Below are positions 12,201 through 25,375 of a stretch of 64,000 nucleotides of DNA, piece by piece. Source of the DNA: Acephala macrosclerotiorum. Lineage: Eukaryota; Ascomycota; Leotiomycetes; Helotiales; Mollisiaceae. The stretch spans positions 354,156 to 418,155 of the forward strand of contig MU119211.1 of NCBI GenBank assembly GCA_014904845.1, given 5' to 3'. The translations under genes and the position numbers were made by a program. The notes under the pieces were generated by a model. It ran no database searches. It worked only from the letters and a program-made list of their open reading frames with translations, and was not told the DNA's origin. How positions within the stretch are numbered: position 1 is the stretch's first letter; the number at the start of each line of letters is the position of its first letter.

Positions 12201-15200
12201 GCGCTGAGCTATCCCTTGCTCGGCCATTACTATCGAGTCCCACCTCGTTCCGTTCTTAGCACAAACCAGGATAACCGTTTGAGGCAACGGTTCTCTGGGT
12301 CCTTTGGCCTGGAGCCTCAAAACCCCTGCTGAGATAAGCATTCTCGCCTAATGTAACCTTCCACGAAGGGGACATTCACATTCCGGGATCTCATCTTGCT
12401 TCTCGCCATCATCCTAGGCAGCACGGCCAACATCCTTACCCTGATACACAAGGTCCAGGCAGATATCCCCGTTCGCTGCACGCTGCGTTGTGCTGTCAAA
12501 TACGAGCTACATCCTGCAGCATGAAAACAATTCGCAACAACGCTACAGCCCAATTGTCAAAACATGATTCTAGGTCTGCATTCGAGCCAACACTTTTCCC
12601 TCCCCGACCCTGTCAACGAACGGCTGTAGCGGAACCAAAAACTTTTTTGAAGCATGGTTGTGAGCCTCCCGAACCAAGTTTTGAAGAACTTTCCTCTCTT
12701 GGCTTCGAATCCTTCAACGCTTTGGGTTCTAAGTCTCATGTTTTGAGCATAGACAAGAAAACATGTAAGAACCCGAAATCCCATGACCAAACAGTTGGGA
12801 ACGACCAGTCCATTGTCCTTGACCGACACGGACTTTCCGTTCGTACCCATTGCTCCATCAGATCTGAATAGTATCGGCCCGCAACCATGTAGTCCCAACG
12901 ACTTATTGAAAAGAATGGGGCAATATCTGTACGGCTCAGCTACTCCATACTGGATCACGAATCCCAAGAGTTGTACAAACATTCGCAATCCTTATCGCAC
13001 CTCTATCGCAGAGGGGCAAATAAAAATATCCTACTTCGAATGCGTTAACTGCCACTGCAGCTTATCCGCCTCATATCCAAAAGTTGGCGATGACCTCAAA
13101 GCAGCAACACCGCAATCTCCACCAGCGCATTGCCAATGTTGCCCAAGGATTCTCAAAAAGCAGCATCCAATCCCAACGTCACCATTCTATTCCTGTAGGC
13201 TTGCATGCACGCGAGACGTTAAGAACACGCCACAGGCGGCACATCTCCAGAGGCGTCGGTTGCATCCCGTCTTTTTCCCCCTGAGTGGCAAAGCATTTGG
13301 CTACGTGCGAAACACCAGCACACCACCAAGTCAGGGGAAATACCGTTATGCACGTGAAATCAGATGGCGATGACACTGCAATGTTGATGATGGCATTTTG
13401 TTTGATTGCAATCTGGTACTGCATTGTTGTTTTGAATGCAATTTATCGTAGAGGCGCAAGCGCGTGTCTGGGAATCGTGGTTGGGCGGAATTGGAGTGTT
13501 TTCGTGGAACCAAATACAATCTAAAATGTCTGTCGTTTTGCTAGTATTACCAGCCATGCAAAAGCTCGGTCGGGTACAGTTGTACAAGGCTATTGACTTC
13601 TATTGAAAGCCTGGATTGTACAAATATTCCATCCAGCAGCTCAGCCCGACCTCTCCAGCTGAAATGTGCCACATGTACAGGTACTTTGAAGTTATCGTGA
13701 CCTTTATCACAAAAGTCTGCCTTGCAATTTCATCATCTAAGATGCCCTTCCAGAAATCTTTCCTCTACGATTGGTATGTGTAATACCTTCCCACTCTCCA
13801 CGTTCCAAGCATCGATCACCCCCATGTTCTCGGCGTGTTTATCTCCACCATGCCATGCGCTGTGTAACTGCAGCACATCGGAACGATATCGAATACCAAA
13901 TATATTCTATTCTCCGTGCCAAGAGGGACTGTAACGGGCAGGTAGTCATGTGTTGGTACTTCTGATCCCGTGCTGTATTTGTTTTTCCTTGAGAAAGAAG
14001 CTAAAGGGGTCCTGGAGACTTCCACTTGCGCTTTGGCAGTGTTAAAGCCTGGGCACATGGATAAGAACAATGAATGCAGCTGATACAAAAGCGGCTCTCT
14101 CCTGCCAGTGCAGTTTCACCATCCATTCAGCCCCCAAGGCTCTCCTGCCCTCTCACCTTCCCACCTCCTTGTCCATCTACACAGCACAGACAAACACCTG
14201 ACCTTTAACGCTTAACTCCCAAGCCTCGTATCCAGTAGCCTCGTCTCAGCTCCTCCGAAGGGGCACATGAAAAACACGACCTGTGCCTCTGCTTATTCCG
14301 TACCTGCGTCGACTCCGGTACGGACCGAGCTCCAATTCTTCCAAGCCTTACGAGTCTGACTCCTAATTCGCGAGTCGTCTTTGAATCATCCCCTATTCCC
14401 AATCCCTATTCGTCCTCAGTGATCAAAAATAGTGTCGAATCAAAGTACGAGGAAGCACAGAAATGAAAAGCAAGACCGCGACTGGGCAAGCGCTTCGCGC
14501 CAGACGTCAGCCCTCAATCGCGTCGTCCACCACTCACGAATTTCCCCTCATCCACACCCATAAATCTGCACAATGACATTCTGCGAATCAAGAGAATAAG
14601 AAGGGAAAAAAACAAATACACTCACTCCATTGGCCAAACATGCCCTTCAAGGCTCAGAATCTTCAATGCCCCTCGCAACTCGAGTGAGAGTCGCGAAGCA
14701 AGACAGTGGTAATTAATTGAGCTGTAAGACAGGATCCTGATAGAGGCGTGTTTCTACGCCAACCATTTTGGCGAGAAACAGAGAATGAATTGAATTGAAT
14801 GAATGGATCAGGACTAACATCCAAGCGAGCGGAAGGAAGATTGTTTGATTTTGCGCGCGCCACAGTACGCCACAGGTGGGTATTTTCCTTCCTATCTCAC
14901 TATTCGCTTCATCTCCACACACAAATCAATCAACAAAAAAAGTTTAGAACAAAGAGATAGTAAAAAAAAACGCGTGGCAGACAATCAATCCCCAATGACA
15001 TGCAGCAGATTTCCCAAACTTTAAAAAATCGATTGTGGCTTTGATAATGAATGATTGGTGACAGACAGCCTCGATAATGAATGACCTTTTCTTTTCCAAA
15101 CCGAAATCTAATACCAAGAGATCAATACTTAATTTTGCTTCCGATCTCTTGGTATCGGCCCATTTCAGCGTCATTGAAATCTCCACTTAACCGAAGGCTT

Positions 15201-16678
15201 GAGAAGGGAAGCTGAAAAGGAGGAGCACGTGATTAGCGACACCTTTGTTGAATGAGGGCTGGATTGATGTGATATATCGAGAAATTGAATTAAGGGTAGC
15301 TAGCGGTGAGATCAATAAATGCATGTACCTAGGTACATATGAACCCATTGCATTGCATTCCAATCGCAGATCTGATGATCTGATATCATTCTGCAAAGGA
15401 GGATGAAGGCATCACATGTGAACATCTCACAGTACATTGCATTCTGATCAGATACATGCAAGCTCCCTTCCCTCACGAAACCCAGCCAGCTGGACTCTAA
15501 AATGCACTCTCCCTTCCCTAGAAAACCAAACCTTAGATCCCAAAACCTGGTCCTGCATGTACCTACCATTTAGACTCCACCACCTGTTCGTCCCAGAAAT
15601 CCAAATCCCAGAAGGTTGACATGCGAGATTCTCCCATTTAGAAAACTCAATCTCCCTTCCTCCCTTACCTCAATCTTCCCATTCCCGAAAACCAGATCCT
15701 TGGATCCTGAGGGGTCATCGTAGAATTTACCTTTTTCCCTTGTCAGCTACATTAAACTCTATCATCACCTACACGAACATGCCATCTCGAACTCAATAGT
15801 TTACCTGCAAGCTGCAGCTAGGAAACGCATAGATAAGAGAGTCCCCAAGCAAATACTGGATCTATTATTGGGCCTTGGGCACGCAGTCTGACCAAAAGTT
15901 TGGAACCCAATATAGGTAGGTCACGGGAATAGCTTCACGCCGTCCAAGAGAGTCTTTTCTGTGGTGTTTGTGATTAGTGCTCGAAATGGACAAGACCTGA
16001 ACACGGCTGTGAACTTGCTCGCGATAGCTTCACCACGTGGAGAGCTAGATGTGGGACTGGGAATTCTGGAAGGAGCATACCGAATACCAAAAAAGGTAGA
16101 TGGAAACTATTAACGATAACGAACTGATGATGGACCGGTTTGTATCGCACGTAGAAGCTCGAATTGAAGGTCAAGGACTTGAGAGCCTATCATACTGGTT
16201 GTGACATCAGACGAACAAGAGGGACAGAGATATCAGCCAAAGAGACGAACCTCGTCGGTTCAGCTCACAATTTCTCATCAAAAAGTCAATGTAGGGAAGA
16301 AAGAACACAGGCCAGATTATTTTTTATATGCACAGCTATCGTAACGCAACTATGACTCTCAACAGTAAACAAACGAAACAAGAGAGAAAAACCCCTCATC
16401 CATATCCATCCATCCGCCCCCGCCAACTACCATATATCTACCGACACATCCCATTCCAATTCATCGAGAGAAAAATCAAGTATGCGTCGCAGCCATTAGA
16501 AAAACATGTATGCAGACGTTGACGGTGCGAGTTCCATGCGTGCGGCTTGCAAGCCCAACTTAACCCAGTCTATATTTCCTTTCCCAGCGCCGAACATTTC
16601 AAATCAACATCAACGACCACAAGCATCGTATGCGCCTTGCGCCAACGTTCTCCTGCTCTCTCATTAATGTGAGAGAGT
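9280..16678. other. 7.4 kb gene-poor interval
   Basis: This lies between the glycosyltransferase start and the 3' end of the GH16 gene. Several frames of 100-200 codons exist (for example 12783-13373 on plus and 12557-12988 on minus), but they overlap on opposite strands, lack family motifs, and mostly lack an ATG near their start. The first 1.5 kb (9280-10700) is likely a long promoter and leader of the glycosyltransferase gene. I could not identify any gene, repeat family or tRNA in the rest. Confidence 0.4.
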
Positions 16679-18119
16679 TTACAAGTCCTCATTACCATCG
16701 CATTGCTGCCACATCTTCACGCTGCTGACCTCCATCTGTCCTCCATTAGCCCAGGTTGGGTACCATTGATTCTGAGCATTCCAGAAGTCGTATTTGGCGG
16801 TTTCGCTGGAATCCGTCCATGGTTTAGCGGAGCTGTCTTCGAACCAACCGTTTGTTCCTCCAACAGCAACGTTCAAGATGAGGTAAAACTCTTGGTCGAA
16901 AGGTGTTTGATCGCGGCCGGTAACAGACCAGGCATCCTGGAGACGAGTACCATTGCTGTCAGAAAGAGGGAATCCACCACGCTGCCAGAGAGGCTGGTTG
17001 AAGTTTGTGTAGAGGACTTGGAGAAGATTGTTGTTGATGTAGGTGAATAAGTACTTTTGGGACCATTCAAGACCGAAGGTGTGGGATGTTTGGGCATAAG
17101 TAGTGTGGAGAGCGCTTCGCTTGACGTTTGTGCGCCACCAAGCATCGTTGGCAGGGTCGGGACCCCAGTGAAGAGCCGAAGAGATAATGTTGTTTCCACC
17201 TTGAGGGTAGGTGTGGTTGTTTCCGCGAGACTCAGCAATATCAATTTCACCAGACAATGGCCATGGTCCGTAGGTATCGTTGACTGGCAACATCCAAATT
17301 GCGGGCCACAGCCAGTCTCCAGAGGGCAGCTTGGCAGTAACCTCAACACGTCCGTACTTGATGGTAGCTCCGGCTTTGGTGTTGATACGTCCAGACTTCA
17401 CAGGGTTGACAATTTCGTGGGTTGTAAGATTGGTGACGGCAACGCAGTTGGTCAAAATATCGGAGGAGCAGGTACCGTCAGCTGTAAGATTGATCACACT
17501 GTTCGCATCGATCAAGGTAGCGTCTTGGAGAGTAGGCTTGATGATTAATTTGCCGTCCTGAATGAAAACGTTCTCGTCGGTCAAGGTGGTTTGCTCGAAT
17601 TGACCATTTCTACAACTATCAGCATAGTTCTCCTTAGTGCCGCGGTCTTCAAGCTTACCCGTATCCGCCGACCTCCGCCTCCTTCGTCCAGATCGCGGTG
17701 TTGAGTCCACCTGAGAAGTTCTCGTCCAGAACGGGGCAGTATTTGTGGTGAACGACAGAGGAAATACCGTCATAGACCAAGAAACCTGCAATTCCGAAGC
17801 CCAACGCCAAACCGAGCAAAGGAATGATTGTGACCCATTTCTCCTTTGGATCCTTCTTCTCCCTCCACGGTTGTTCCACCTCGCCCTTTCGTACTCTCCT
17901 CGAGTGGAAATATGTGGATGACGGACCTCGCACAGCTGACGAGGAACCGAAGGAGGATGCAGGTCTCGAGGGGAATGGTGAAGAGAAAGGATTCGCTCTA
18001 GGCGCTGGAGAAATGTCGTCGCCGAATGGGTTACTCCTGCTCTCGGGCGTCCCTGGACGCATTGGAGTGGTCGCGGTGGTGGAGATGGCACTCCCTCTGA
18101 ATTGTGAAGTATTCTCCAT
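16679..18119 (-). CDS. Membrane-anchored GH16 family glucanase/transglycosylase-like protein
   Basis: Two exons, 18119-17659 and 17609-16679, giving 463 aa. The start is the ATG of MENTSQF; upstream codons in frame contain no other ATG. The first ~90 residues are Ser/Pro-rich and probably cytosolic. They are followed by one membrane helix (about 95-120, IIPLLGLALGFGIAGFLVYD), as in a type II membrane protein. The rest is a GH16 concanavalin-like domain. It carries the catalytic signature GEIDIAE near residue 275, in which the first Glu is the usual nucleophile and the last Glu the acid/base. Tryptophan-rich strands typical of beta-glucan binding are also present (WLWPAIWMLP). Fungal members act on beta-1,3 or mixed beta-glucans of the cell wall; the exact substrate is not readable here. 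No signal peptide is present, which agrees with anchor-type topology. Confidence 0.87.
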
Positions 18120-19284
18120 CTCTTCGTGCTCCCCAACGAGGGAAAGGAACACAACGAAGAAGAATATGTATTAGGTATTAAGTGGTGTAGATTCTCGAAG
18201 ACTGTAAGCAACGATTCAACCTGCAGTGATCTTCAAAACGAGTGTCGAAGTTCTGGTCGAGGTGTAAGGGTGAGGAGATGGCTATCTTGGAAACGAGAGA
18301 CAAGAGGTTCTGAGTGACATGGTATATCAGTGTGGCTAGATAAAGACCATGGCTCGCAGATTGCTAGGATTTGGTGGAAGTGAAAGCGGAAGCGGAGGCT
18401 TTGGGCCTGGCGTCAACTGAGGCGAGAACGCGAAGGCTCCGCTCAGCACACGGGCCGTCGATCTCAGCTCTGGACAGGGTAAGAGAGGGGAGCAGAAGCC
18501 GTATCGCTCGCGCGTATCGAGGTAGAGTACGTGGTGGATCTAGGGTTCACTGCGGCGGATGTCGGTAGGGTGCGTGGTAGCGGATGTCTAGACTGCTGAG
18601 TGAGTGAAGATTTAGCAGATTTAGCAGGCTGGAGTTTTTTCTAGCCTCGCTGTGGAACTTCTTTGGTACTCGCAGGCCAGGGGAGTTGTGGCAGAAAGGG
18701 GAAGAGCAGTAGTGGCTGACTGAATAATGTCAGTCAGAGCAAGGACGACCACGACCTGAGGCAGTTGCCAGAGCGCTAACCCGAGTCACTGCAGCCCAGG
18801 TCAAGCCCACCCAGGTACTGCCGTGCCTAAAGGAAATATTGGATACGATAACCAGACGAGAGCCTCTAAACGCCTCAAGGAAGGCCTGTAGGGTCAGCTC
18901 TCGGGTACAGTGTTTGGCCGTCCTACCGTGAATGCTAGCCCGTATGACCCTCACCACTCCTATTGCTCACGCTGAACTCACAGCAGATATGCCACAGCCA
19001 CTCACTTCATCTGGCTTCGTGCTGACTTGTCAGGTTTGACCACATCAGGGGCAGTGGCTGAGAAACGTGGGTAGGCGGTCTTTGTTGCTGCTTGGTCTCT
19101 GCGGAGCTTCACTGAGGTTAGAATTGACCATTGGCATTCGACCCACTTACGATTGCCACTACTGCAGTCCCCTTGTCCAAGCTTATTCTTAGAGCGGCGA
19201 TCCGTGGATCCGAGAGACCATGCAGTCTTTTACCCCTGACGGACCTTATTTTCAATACGAGACCAGCCGGTTTTGGGAAATTGC

Positions 19285-19303
19285 AAAAAAAAAAAAAAAA
19301 AAA
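19285..19303 (+). repeat. A19 homopolymer run
   Basis: Nineteen consecutive A bases followed by TTATAATAAA. Such a tract can be a simple repeat or the tail of an old retroposed sequence. The 150 bp upstream show no recognisable retroelement. Confidence 0.7.
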
Positions 19304-21370
19304 TTATAATAAAGTTGCCCACTAAAGGAGTAGCGGAAGGGCTAGGGAAGAGGGGCACTGAAGATACCATGGTACGTTCTTGAGATCTCGATTTTCCCCC
19401 CTCGACTTGGGACCGGGGTTCTTGGCATTATCAACTAATCTCAAATCTCGAGATAATCGATAGATCCATTTTGCGTAACGAGCCTCATTCAGTATCTCCA
19501 TTAGTCTATCGATAACTACTTTTCTGGGCCTTGGAAAAGTCAAATTCTCGCTCAAATCCGATGTCAAGGTATCCTGCAAACTCGGGACGCAATCGACTCT
19601 CGAAGCTCGAGGATGTCACTGATATCCCAACCTCATTCTCGAAGGATCAAGCCAAACCTCATTGGAGCGATACGCCGTTTCCCTTCAGCAAAAGTTACTG
19701 CTGAATCGAGACACCAATATCCACCATGCTTCAGCCATTTTTAGTATCCAAGCCACTATTCTCATCCTCGACGTTTAGTTTCACAAGTGTGACTCCCGAG
19801 CATAGTTCGTGATAGTTACATGCACAGTCTGCAGCAGCGTCCTTTTGAAGGTTTTTTGTTATGGATGGGTCAGCATTATCCAACATTTTCTAGCCTGGAC
19901 GTTATCTTCCCAACGCTTAATAAGTGCATTCGAGAGGCACGGCAGTGATAGTACTGCTAGAATCCCGTTTTGCAGAGTGATGAATCTCAATACCCTTCTC
20001 TGGGCTCTGTTCTTCTTCATGTTGTCAACTATCCATTCAATAAGTTCATAAAGGTCGCTCAATGCATCCATTCTACAAGAAAGGCTTCGAGAACTCTAAG
20101 CGAAGTTGGAAGATACACTATCCACGTGATGCTCCTCAATGCCTCCAAAATAATCGCAGCACTAACACCCCTCTTCCAAATTTCAAACTTCCCCACCAAC
20201 ACCTCCCACAGATCCGCGCACAGCAGACACTGTTCCAAATCCCATCTGTTCCTTCACTTCAACTTGTCGCCCCTTTCACAATCTCTCTCCCCTTCCACAT
20301 AAATTCTCCAAACCTCACCTCAAAATAACCCCTCCATCCCCAAACCCCACTTCTCTCACATGCCCGACATCCGACATACCATCATTCATCGTTCGCCACA
20401 TACACATCGCCTTCCCGTCTCTGTTCGCGTTCCTGAAAACGCTCATCCAACCATTTTTTTTGGCTTCTATTTCTGTTTGTCCACCAAATAGCACCATAAG
20501 GAATTTAAACTTTTGGTGTGGCTCGTGTATGTCGCCACTGACGATCGCACCTTTCTTGTTCAACCAATTGGGTTGATGAATTGGGATTTGGACGATATGC
20601 GGGTTTTGTTGGCCAAGAATTAATATAGAAAGGCTTGAAACGTTACTTTGGTGTCGGTGCTTGACTGCTTGGCCTTAGTTTGTTGGTTTTCCGGAGGAGA
20701 GATGCCAATAAGGAAGGAGGAAGGGATGTTCTCATAGTAGTTAGTTGCAGATGGTGAAGAAAGAAAAGGACGAGTAAGAGGTCCGAGAGAGGGGATTGAT
20801 GCATTGGGGATTTATGCGTGTCATGGTTCGACTTTCTAGGCTCCTCTTCTCTACTCTTTCTCTTGCCTAAGTTCAAGTTTGATCTACAACGCGGGTGAGA
20901 GACACCAAGAGGAAGCAAGTCTTGACTCGTATGTCACGTACAGTAGCCCTGCATCATACCTGTATGTCAATGTTTGCTCCGTTGTGCATGCAGGAGGAGG
21001 TATTCGAGATCTGGGGTATCTGAACGTCTGAACATCGACTAGTGGAACATCACCTCCTCACCTACAGAGCTGCAGAGAGATGTCAACCCCTCGTCTGAAA
21101 GGTCAGCAAGTGAGGGGCAAGAGGCATGTAGGCACAGATGGATGGGATCTTGATAGTGGCAAGAAGCTCTTCATTGGAAGCGGATGTGCCAACTCGCTCA
21201 CGAAGGAATAGACTTGCAGATGGGATATTCTCCCGTGGTGCTTGTGTTTCTATATTTGAGTTGCGAGTGTCAGACTCCGGCGGTGTGGCTCTTGAAAATC
21301 TTATATCTACACCATCATAGTGAAGTCTCAAAGCCGGAAGCCTGGGAGAGGGACAATCTTTGGGAGGGGT

Positions 21371-21400
21371 TGGAGGGATTTGGAGGGATTTGGAGGGATT
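21371..21400 (+). repeat. 10-bp tandem repeat, three perfect copies
   Basis: The unit TGGAGGGATT is repeated three times without change, with partial copies on both sides (GGAGGGGT before, TGGATTGGG after). It lies in non-coding spacer and is a G-rich minisatellite with no known role. Confidence 0.9.
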
Positions 21401-24400
21401 TGGATTGGGAAAGACGGGACAGACATTCCGAGTACTTGGAAGCTGCTGTTGCCACTGAGATTCTGGTGTCTCTGGAGTTTGGAGGTAGTAGCGCAGTACA
21501 GACAGTCTCCCTGTTTTTACAACTTGTCGTTACCGCTGAGATTCGCGTCTCCATCGAGGGAGCGAAGCTGATTTTTTATGATGATTCACTTGAATCTAGC
21601 AGATCGTGAATCACCTAGAATAGAAGGTAGATTCGTGGAGATAATTAAGTGAAGCCCAAGATCTCCCGGTGAGCTCTCTCAACTCAGGCCAGGAAGTACA
21701 GGTGAAGCTAAGGATTCTCATGGTTACTTTCTTCTCTGTTGCCAACTATTGCTTTCGTTGTCAACTTTTGCATTGTTGTCATTTTTGAATTAGCGCCTTG
21801 ACTGATTCATCTGCCCACGTCTTTTAGTAGACCGCCGTGGGTGATGGAAGAGAAACTCAGCCAGACTTTACGAAAAAAACATCTCTATCCTTGTACCACT
21901 AGACGTAGTTGGTGTTGAGGCAGTGCGTCATCCTCATTCTCATCCTCTTCGTCTTCGTCTTAAGTGTCTGGTCCATCCATTTGGCATGGGAGAGTGTTCT
22001 TATATACCTCAGTGGGCGAGAGGGAGAAGTGTTTAACGCAAGTCAGCAGATGATCACAATGCTTTACTTCCTTGTGACGTATGAAAAGAAGTTGCCACTT
22101 GCGTAAATCTCGCAAACTTAGAGCGTCTAGAATCCAAATCAGCGTTCATGCATAAAAGGCACTTCTTCAAAACAGTATTTAAGCAGCATGATATATCCTC
22201 TGCTTCTTTCGCATCAACCTGGAATCGTAATATCAGCCTTTAACATAGTAGCAACCAGCGTCATTCTTCGTCGCTAAGCAGGCTAAGGTTATTCTGCCAT
22301 TTTTCGTTTCCATGGTAAATTCTTTGAGGATTCCCCTGCTCCTGTTCCTACTCACGACCCTGCCAACCCGCCTGACCTTGCCAAGTCTAATTGCTGTCAA
22401 CTTTCTTTTGTTGTTTAGCTGTTCATTCGTCGCAACCGCAGGAACGACGCATGCGTTCACAGCTCTATCGCATAAGGCGTCCTCGGTCAACTTGTGTCCT
22501 GAATTCTGGGCATAGTTGCTCTCGTTCGTCGTGCTGCCCACATAAGCCAGGTGGGGGTTGGTATAGTTCGGCGCCGAGTTGGAATCCCTTTGATCGTCGG
22601 AAGTATTTTATAACTGCCTACTTCTTGAGCTTTGAGTTAGTTGAGGCTTTCTCTTCTGAGTTTGGAAAGAGGAAGGCACGAATTATGCGTGAATATTCAG
22701 CGGCAAATTTCCACAAGTCGGGTGAAGACTATGCGACCTGCATTCACATATGGCGTCTGAAAGAAAAATACGACTTTGTACGTGACCTGCTGCCAAATTT
22801 GACTCCCCAGAGTTTTTGCCTTGAGTCAATATCTGCTTCAATCGTGAATCATTCAAGAAGCCAGTGGCGTCACGCTCTCTCAGTGAGCAGCCTCGTCTCC
22901 TGTCGTCCTTGCGGACGATAAATTGCTATCTCTACGCCCGTATCTTCAAAGCAATGGCCATTATCCCACGACATTACCCGCAGCTTATCTTCAAAACACA
23001 GCAGTGACGCGGAAGGGTATTAAGAAGATGCGAAACTAGTGGCAAAAGTGATTATGTACTCCATTGCGAGGTGAGATTCTGATCAAAAAACCTTCTCCCA
23101 GGGTCCCTAATACTTGAATCGTGTTGGTGGCAGCTCGGGCAGTCACTGTCAACTCCCGATTGCTATCAAGATGCTCCACATTATCAGATGAAGCACCCCA
23201 GCCCTCCATCATTCATCCACCTTTAAGAACACCAAGTTGCGAAAATTTCATGATTTTCGAGACGAAAATGATTGCTCGAGATTCTACGTCTTTTTAGGTA
23301 CCCTCATTTTTGGAGGACTATTTCCCAACATCTGCTGTTTTCCAGACGTCTTGATGGCTAGCAGTTGGAGTTTGAATCTACGAGCTGGCAGCTATTTATA
23401 CTTCGATGGCGTGAAAAAAAGCTCCTCTCGAAGAACACACGTGGCATGAAGTGCTTGGGGGCCCTTGCAACCGAGGGTCTCGAGTTATTCCAACGAAACA
23501 GCAGGTAGGAGTCGATTATAAACATTAAGATTGTTGTAACTTGGCTGATGCTTCCGACATAACTGAGCAGATGGAGATGAGAAAAAGGTCAAATGCTAGC
23601 CTTGTGCGCTCAAGTGTTAGATAATGACGATGAGAGAGGCTAGTCGTCAGTCCTGAAAGCGGGTACCCCACAACCCGTCCCGAGCCGCCAACCCACGTCC
23701 CGTTTGAGTTCAGTTACTCATATCCTAATTAATTTTCAATGGGTGGTATGAAGTAATCGTAATATATCCTCTCAGACAGTAACTCCAACGATGTACTGCG
23801 GGGTAATTTCACCCCGCATTTCTCTGTCTTATTCCCAGTCTCTACAGAGCTGAATCGCTTAGCTTTCCAGGAAGTCTGCTGGAGAATTATGCTTACTGCA
23901 TATTGAGGCAGTTCGATAGTTTCCGATTTCAACTCATGCGCAAAGCGTTCCTCGAAACATGTTGTTAGAGGCATCTCGCCTAGCTTCCCAAGGGAAAGGG
24001 TACCAGACAGTGAACATTTTGAGGCGAGGACCTCTATGAAAGATACCTTAAACCTGCATTTTGAATCGTGATTCAGAGAGAGGTGAGAGTTTGCATTGAT
24101 CGCGAGGTCTGTATTGATTGAGTGTGAAACTTTGAACATTGGAACTGAAGTGAAAATGCGGCAATGAAACTGAATATTCTGGTATCTTAGATTGAAATGA
24201 TCCGCGTTCCCCAATACAAACGGCACATGGAAGTGTTCTGTCTTTACCAGAAATGACAACTCCACCACAGCAAGAATGTCTTATCCGGCCAATAATATGC
24301 ACTAGGATCAAACCGCTGCACAAGCCGACAATCGTGCCAACGGGAGACGGATGTTTGACGAAGGCGATCAAGTAGTCGCTTAGGGGGAGTATTATGATGA

Positions 24401-24600
24401 GGTCGACAGGGACTAGGAGAAATTACAGGCACTGAGAACGCAAATGGAAGAGCATCGGGACTAGCGGGCGACGGTTTTAAGAAGTAGCGGGAAGATGTAG
24501 GATGAAAGATGTAGAGCACCATGAATTGCAAAGTAGGAATGGGCGGTGGCAAGCTGATGCTCAGCAAATTTCTCCAACCTTGAACGGCAGGCAAAGAGCT

Positions 24601-24970
24601 TTAACCCTTATGTTTCCTGCGAGTCTTTCGCGTGTCGACAATAACAACTGGCGTTCGGGTCCGGCGAGTCCTCCTATGACCACGTACATTAGACTGATCA
24701 ATATCTTCACTCGACTCGAGTGGAAGCGATGCGTCTTTCGACGATTGCGGCGGAGTTGTGTATCCATTGATTGCATTTGCAGTGGAAATCGTGGGAGCAT
24801 ACACACTGTCCTCAGCGGGGATCTGGACAGAGGAGTCACACTGATTGGTATCTTGGTAACTGGGCGGAGGGTATACACTGTCCATAGCGGGAATTTGCAA
24901 AGAGGAACTTGCTGGTGGCAGAGTGTATGTATTGTCCGCGAGAACTTACAAAGAGGAGCCATACTGGTTG
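24601..24970 (-). pseudogene. Open frame with degenerate internal repeats, probable gene remnant
   Basis: The minus strand is open for 99 codons (24900-24601) but has no ATG at its 5' end. It encodes two copies of a peptide of the form S-S-x-Q-I-P-A-x-D-S-V-Y, and a third copy upstream is interrupted by a stop near 24950. The rest is a basic tail ending RRKHKG-like. The DNA behind this is three imperfect copies of about 60-70 bp (about 24790-24970). I do not recognise the family. It may be the end of a decayed gene or a minisatellite that happens to be open. Confidence 0.3.
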
Positions 24971-25375
24971 TGAGTCCGGCTCTGAGAAGTTCGATATCCA
25001 CAAAGAGCCAGAGCGGTTCGTCAAGGTTATTGCTGGCTATGCACTGATGACAGATGCGGAACTAGGTTTGAACACATTCATCAATCGTGATAGGACAGGC
25101 AAGTACATCGTCGCGGCCCGAGTGAGGATCTCTCTGGAGAACAAGCCGATCTCCTCGACAAAAGCGATAGTGTGCAGAGGAACAACATGCTGTCGAGGAA
25201 GGAGAAGTGATTCAACGGGGTGGGAGTATGTGGCCAAGTTTGCTTGGCCGTCTGATAAGAGGCAACGGGAGGGAAGGTTATTGAAGTTGGCTCGAGAGAG
25301 GAGCCACAGGGGTTTCTGAATGGTTCCATCATGAACAGATTGCAATCGTGACGCTCCTTGATTCACTGAAAGTCC
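24909..25375 (+). pseudogene. Fungal-specific FunK1-type protein kinase, broken fragment
   Basis: From about 24980 the plus strand encodes a stretch very like the start of the FunK1 kinase domain (Pfam PF17667): a GKYI strand, then KAIVCRGTTC, WEYVAKFAW, SDKRQREG and LLKLARERS. The frame ends at a TGA at 25317. The conserved continuation (SEWFHHEQIA) follows at once in another frame, so a frameshift has broken the gene. It then runs out near 25375. The kinase catalytic loop and C-terminal lobe are absent. The fragment overlaps the 3' end of the minus-strand gene 25363-26195 only marginally. FunK1 kinases are multicopy and often decayed in filamentous fungi, so this is most likely a relic of a duplicated or inserted copy. 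Confidence 0.7.

Larger units (their letters stand above)
18120..24600. other. 6.5 kb gene-poor interval
   Basis: No convincing gene. The interval includes an uninterrupted run of 19 A (19285-19303), a short 10-bp tandem repeat near 21371 and a few unassigned frames. One is a 67-codon frame with a true ATG at 22312, encoding a very hydrophobic peptide. Another is a 179-codon frame on minus at 24268-23729 that lacks a start ATG and any known motif. The first part upstream of 18119 is presumably the GH16 promoter. Confidence 0.35.

Noticed and set aside
11946..12332. 128-codon plus frame with a signal-peptide-like start
   Set aside because: The first codon is TTG and there is no ATG near the start. 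No homologous family is recognised.
12488..13373. Two overlapping plus-strand frames of 127 and 196 codons, with a 143-codon frame on minus
   Set aside because: They overlap on both strands, have no domain, and no splicing joins them into a known family.
19131..19325. Short frame reading DPLTIATTAVPLSKLI, similar to the start of some fungal NLR-type proteins
   Set aside because: Only about 15 residues, no ATG, and it runs into the A19 tract. The resemblance is too short.
22312..22921. Hydrophobic 67-codon frame (true ATG) and an overlapping 176-codon frame
   Set aside because: The short one is a low-complexity Leu/Thr peptide and the long one lacks an early ATG. The opposite strand is also open, so coding is not supported.
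23729..24268. 179-codon minus frame
   Set aside because: It starts with GTG, has no early ATG and no motif. It may be real but cannot be supported.
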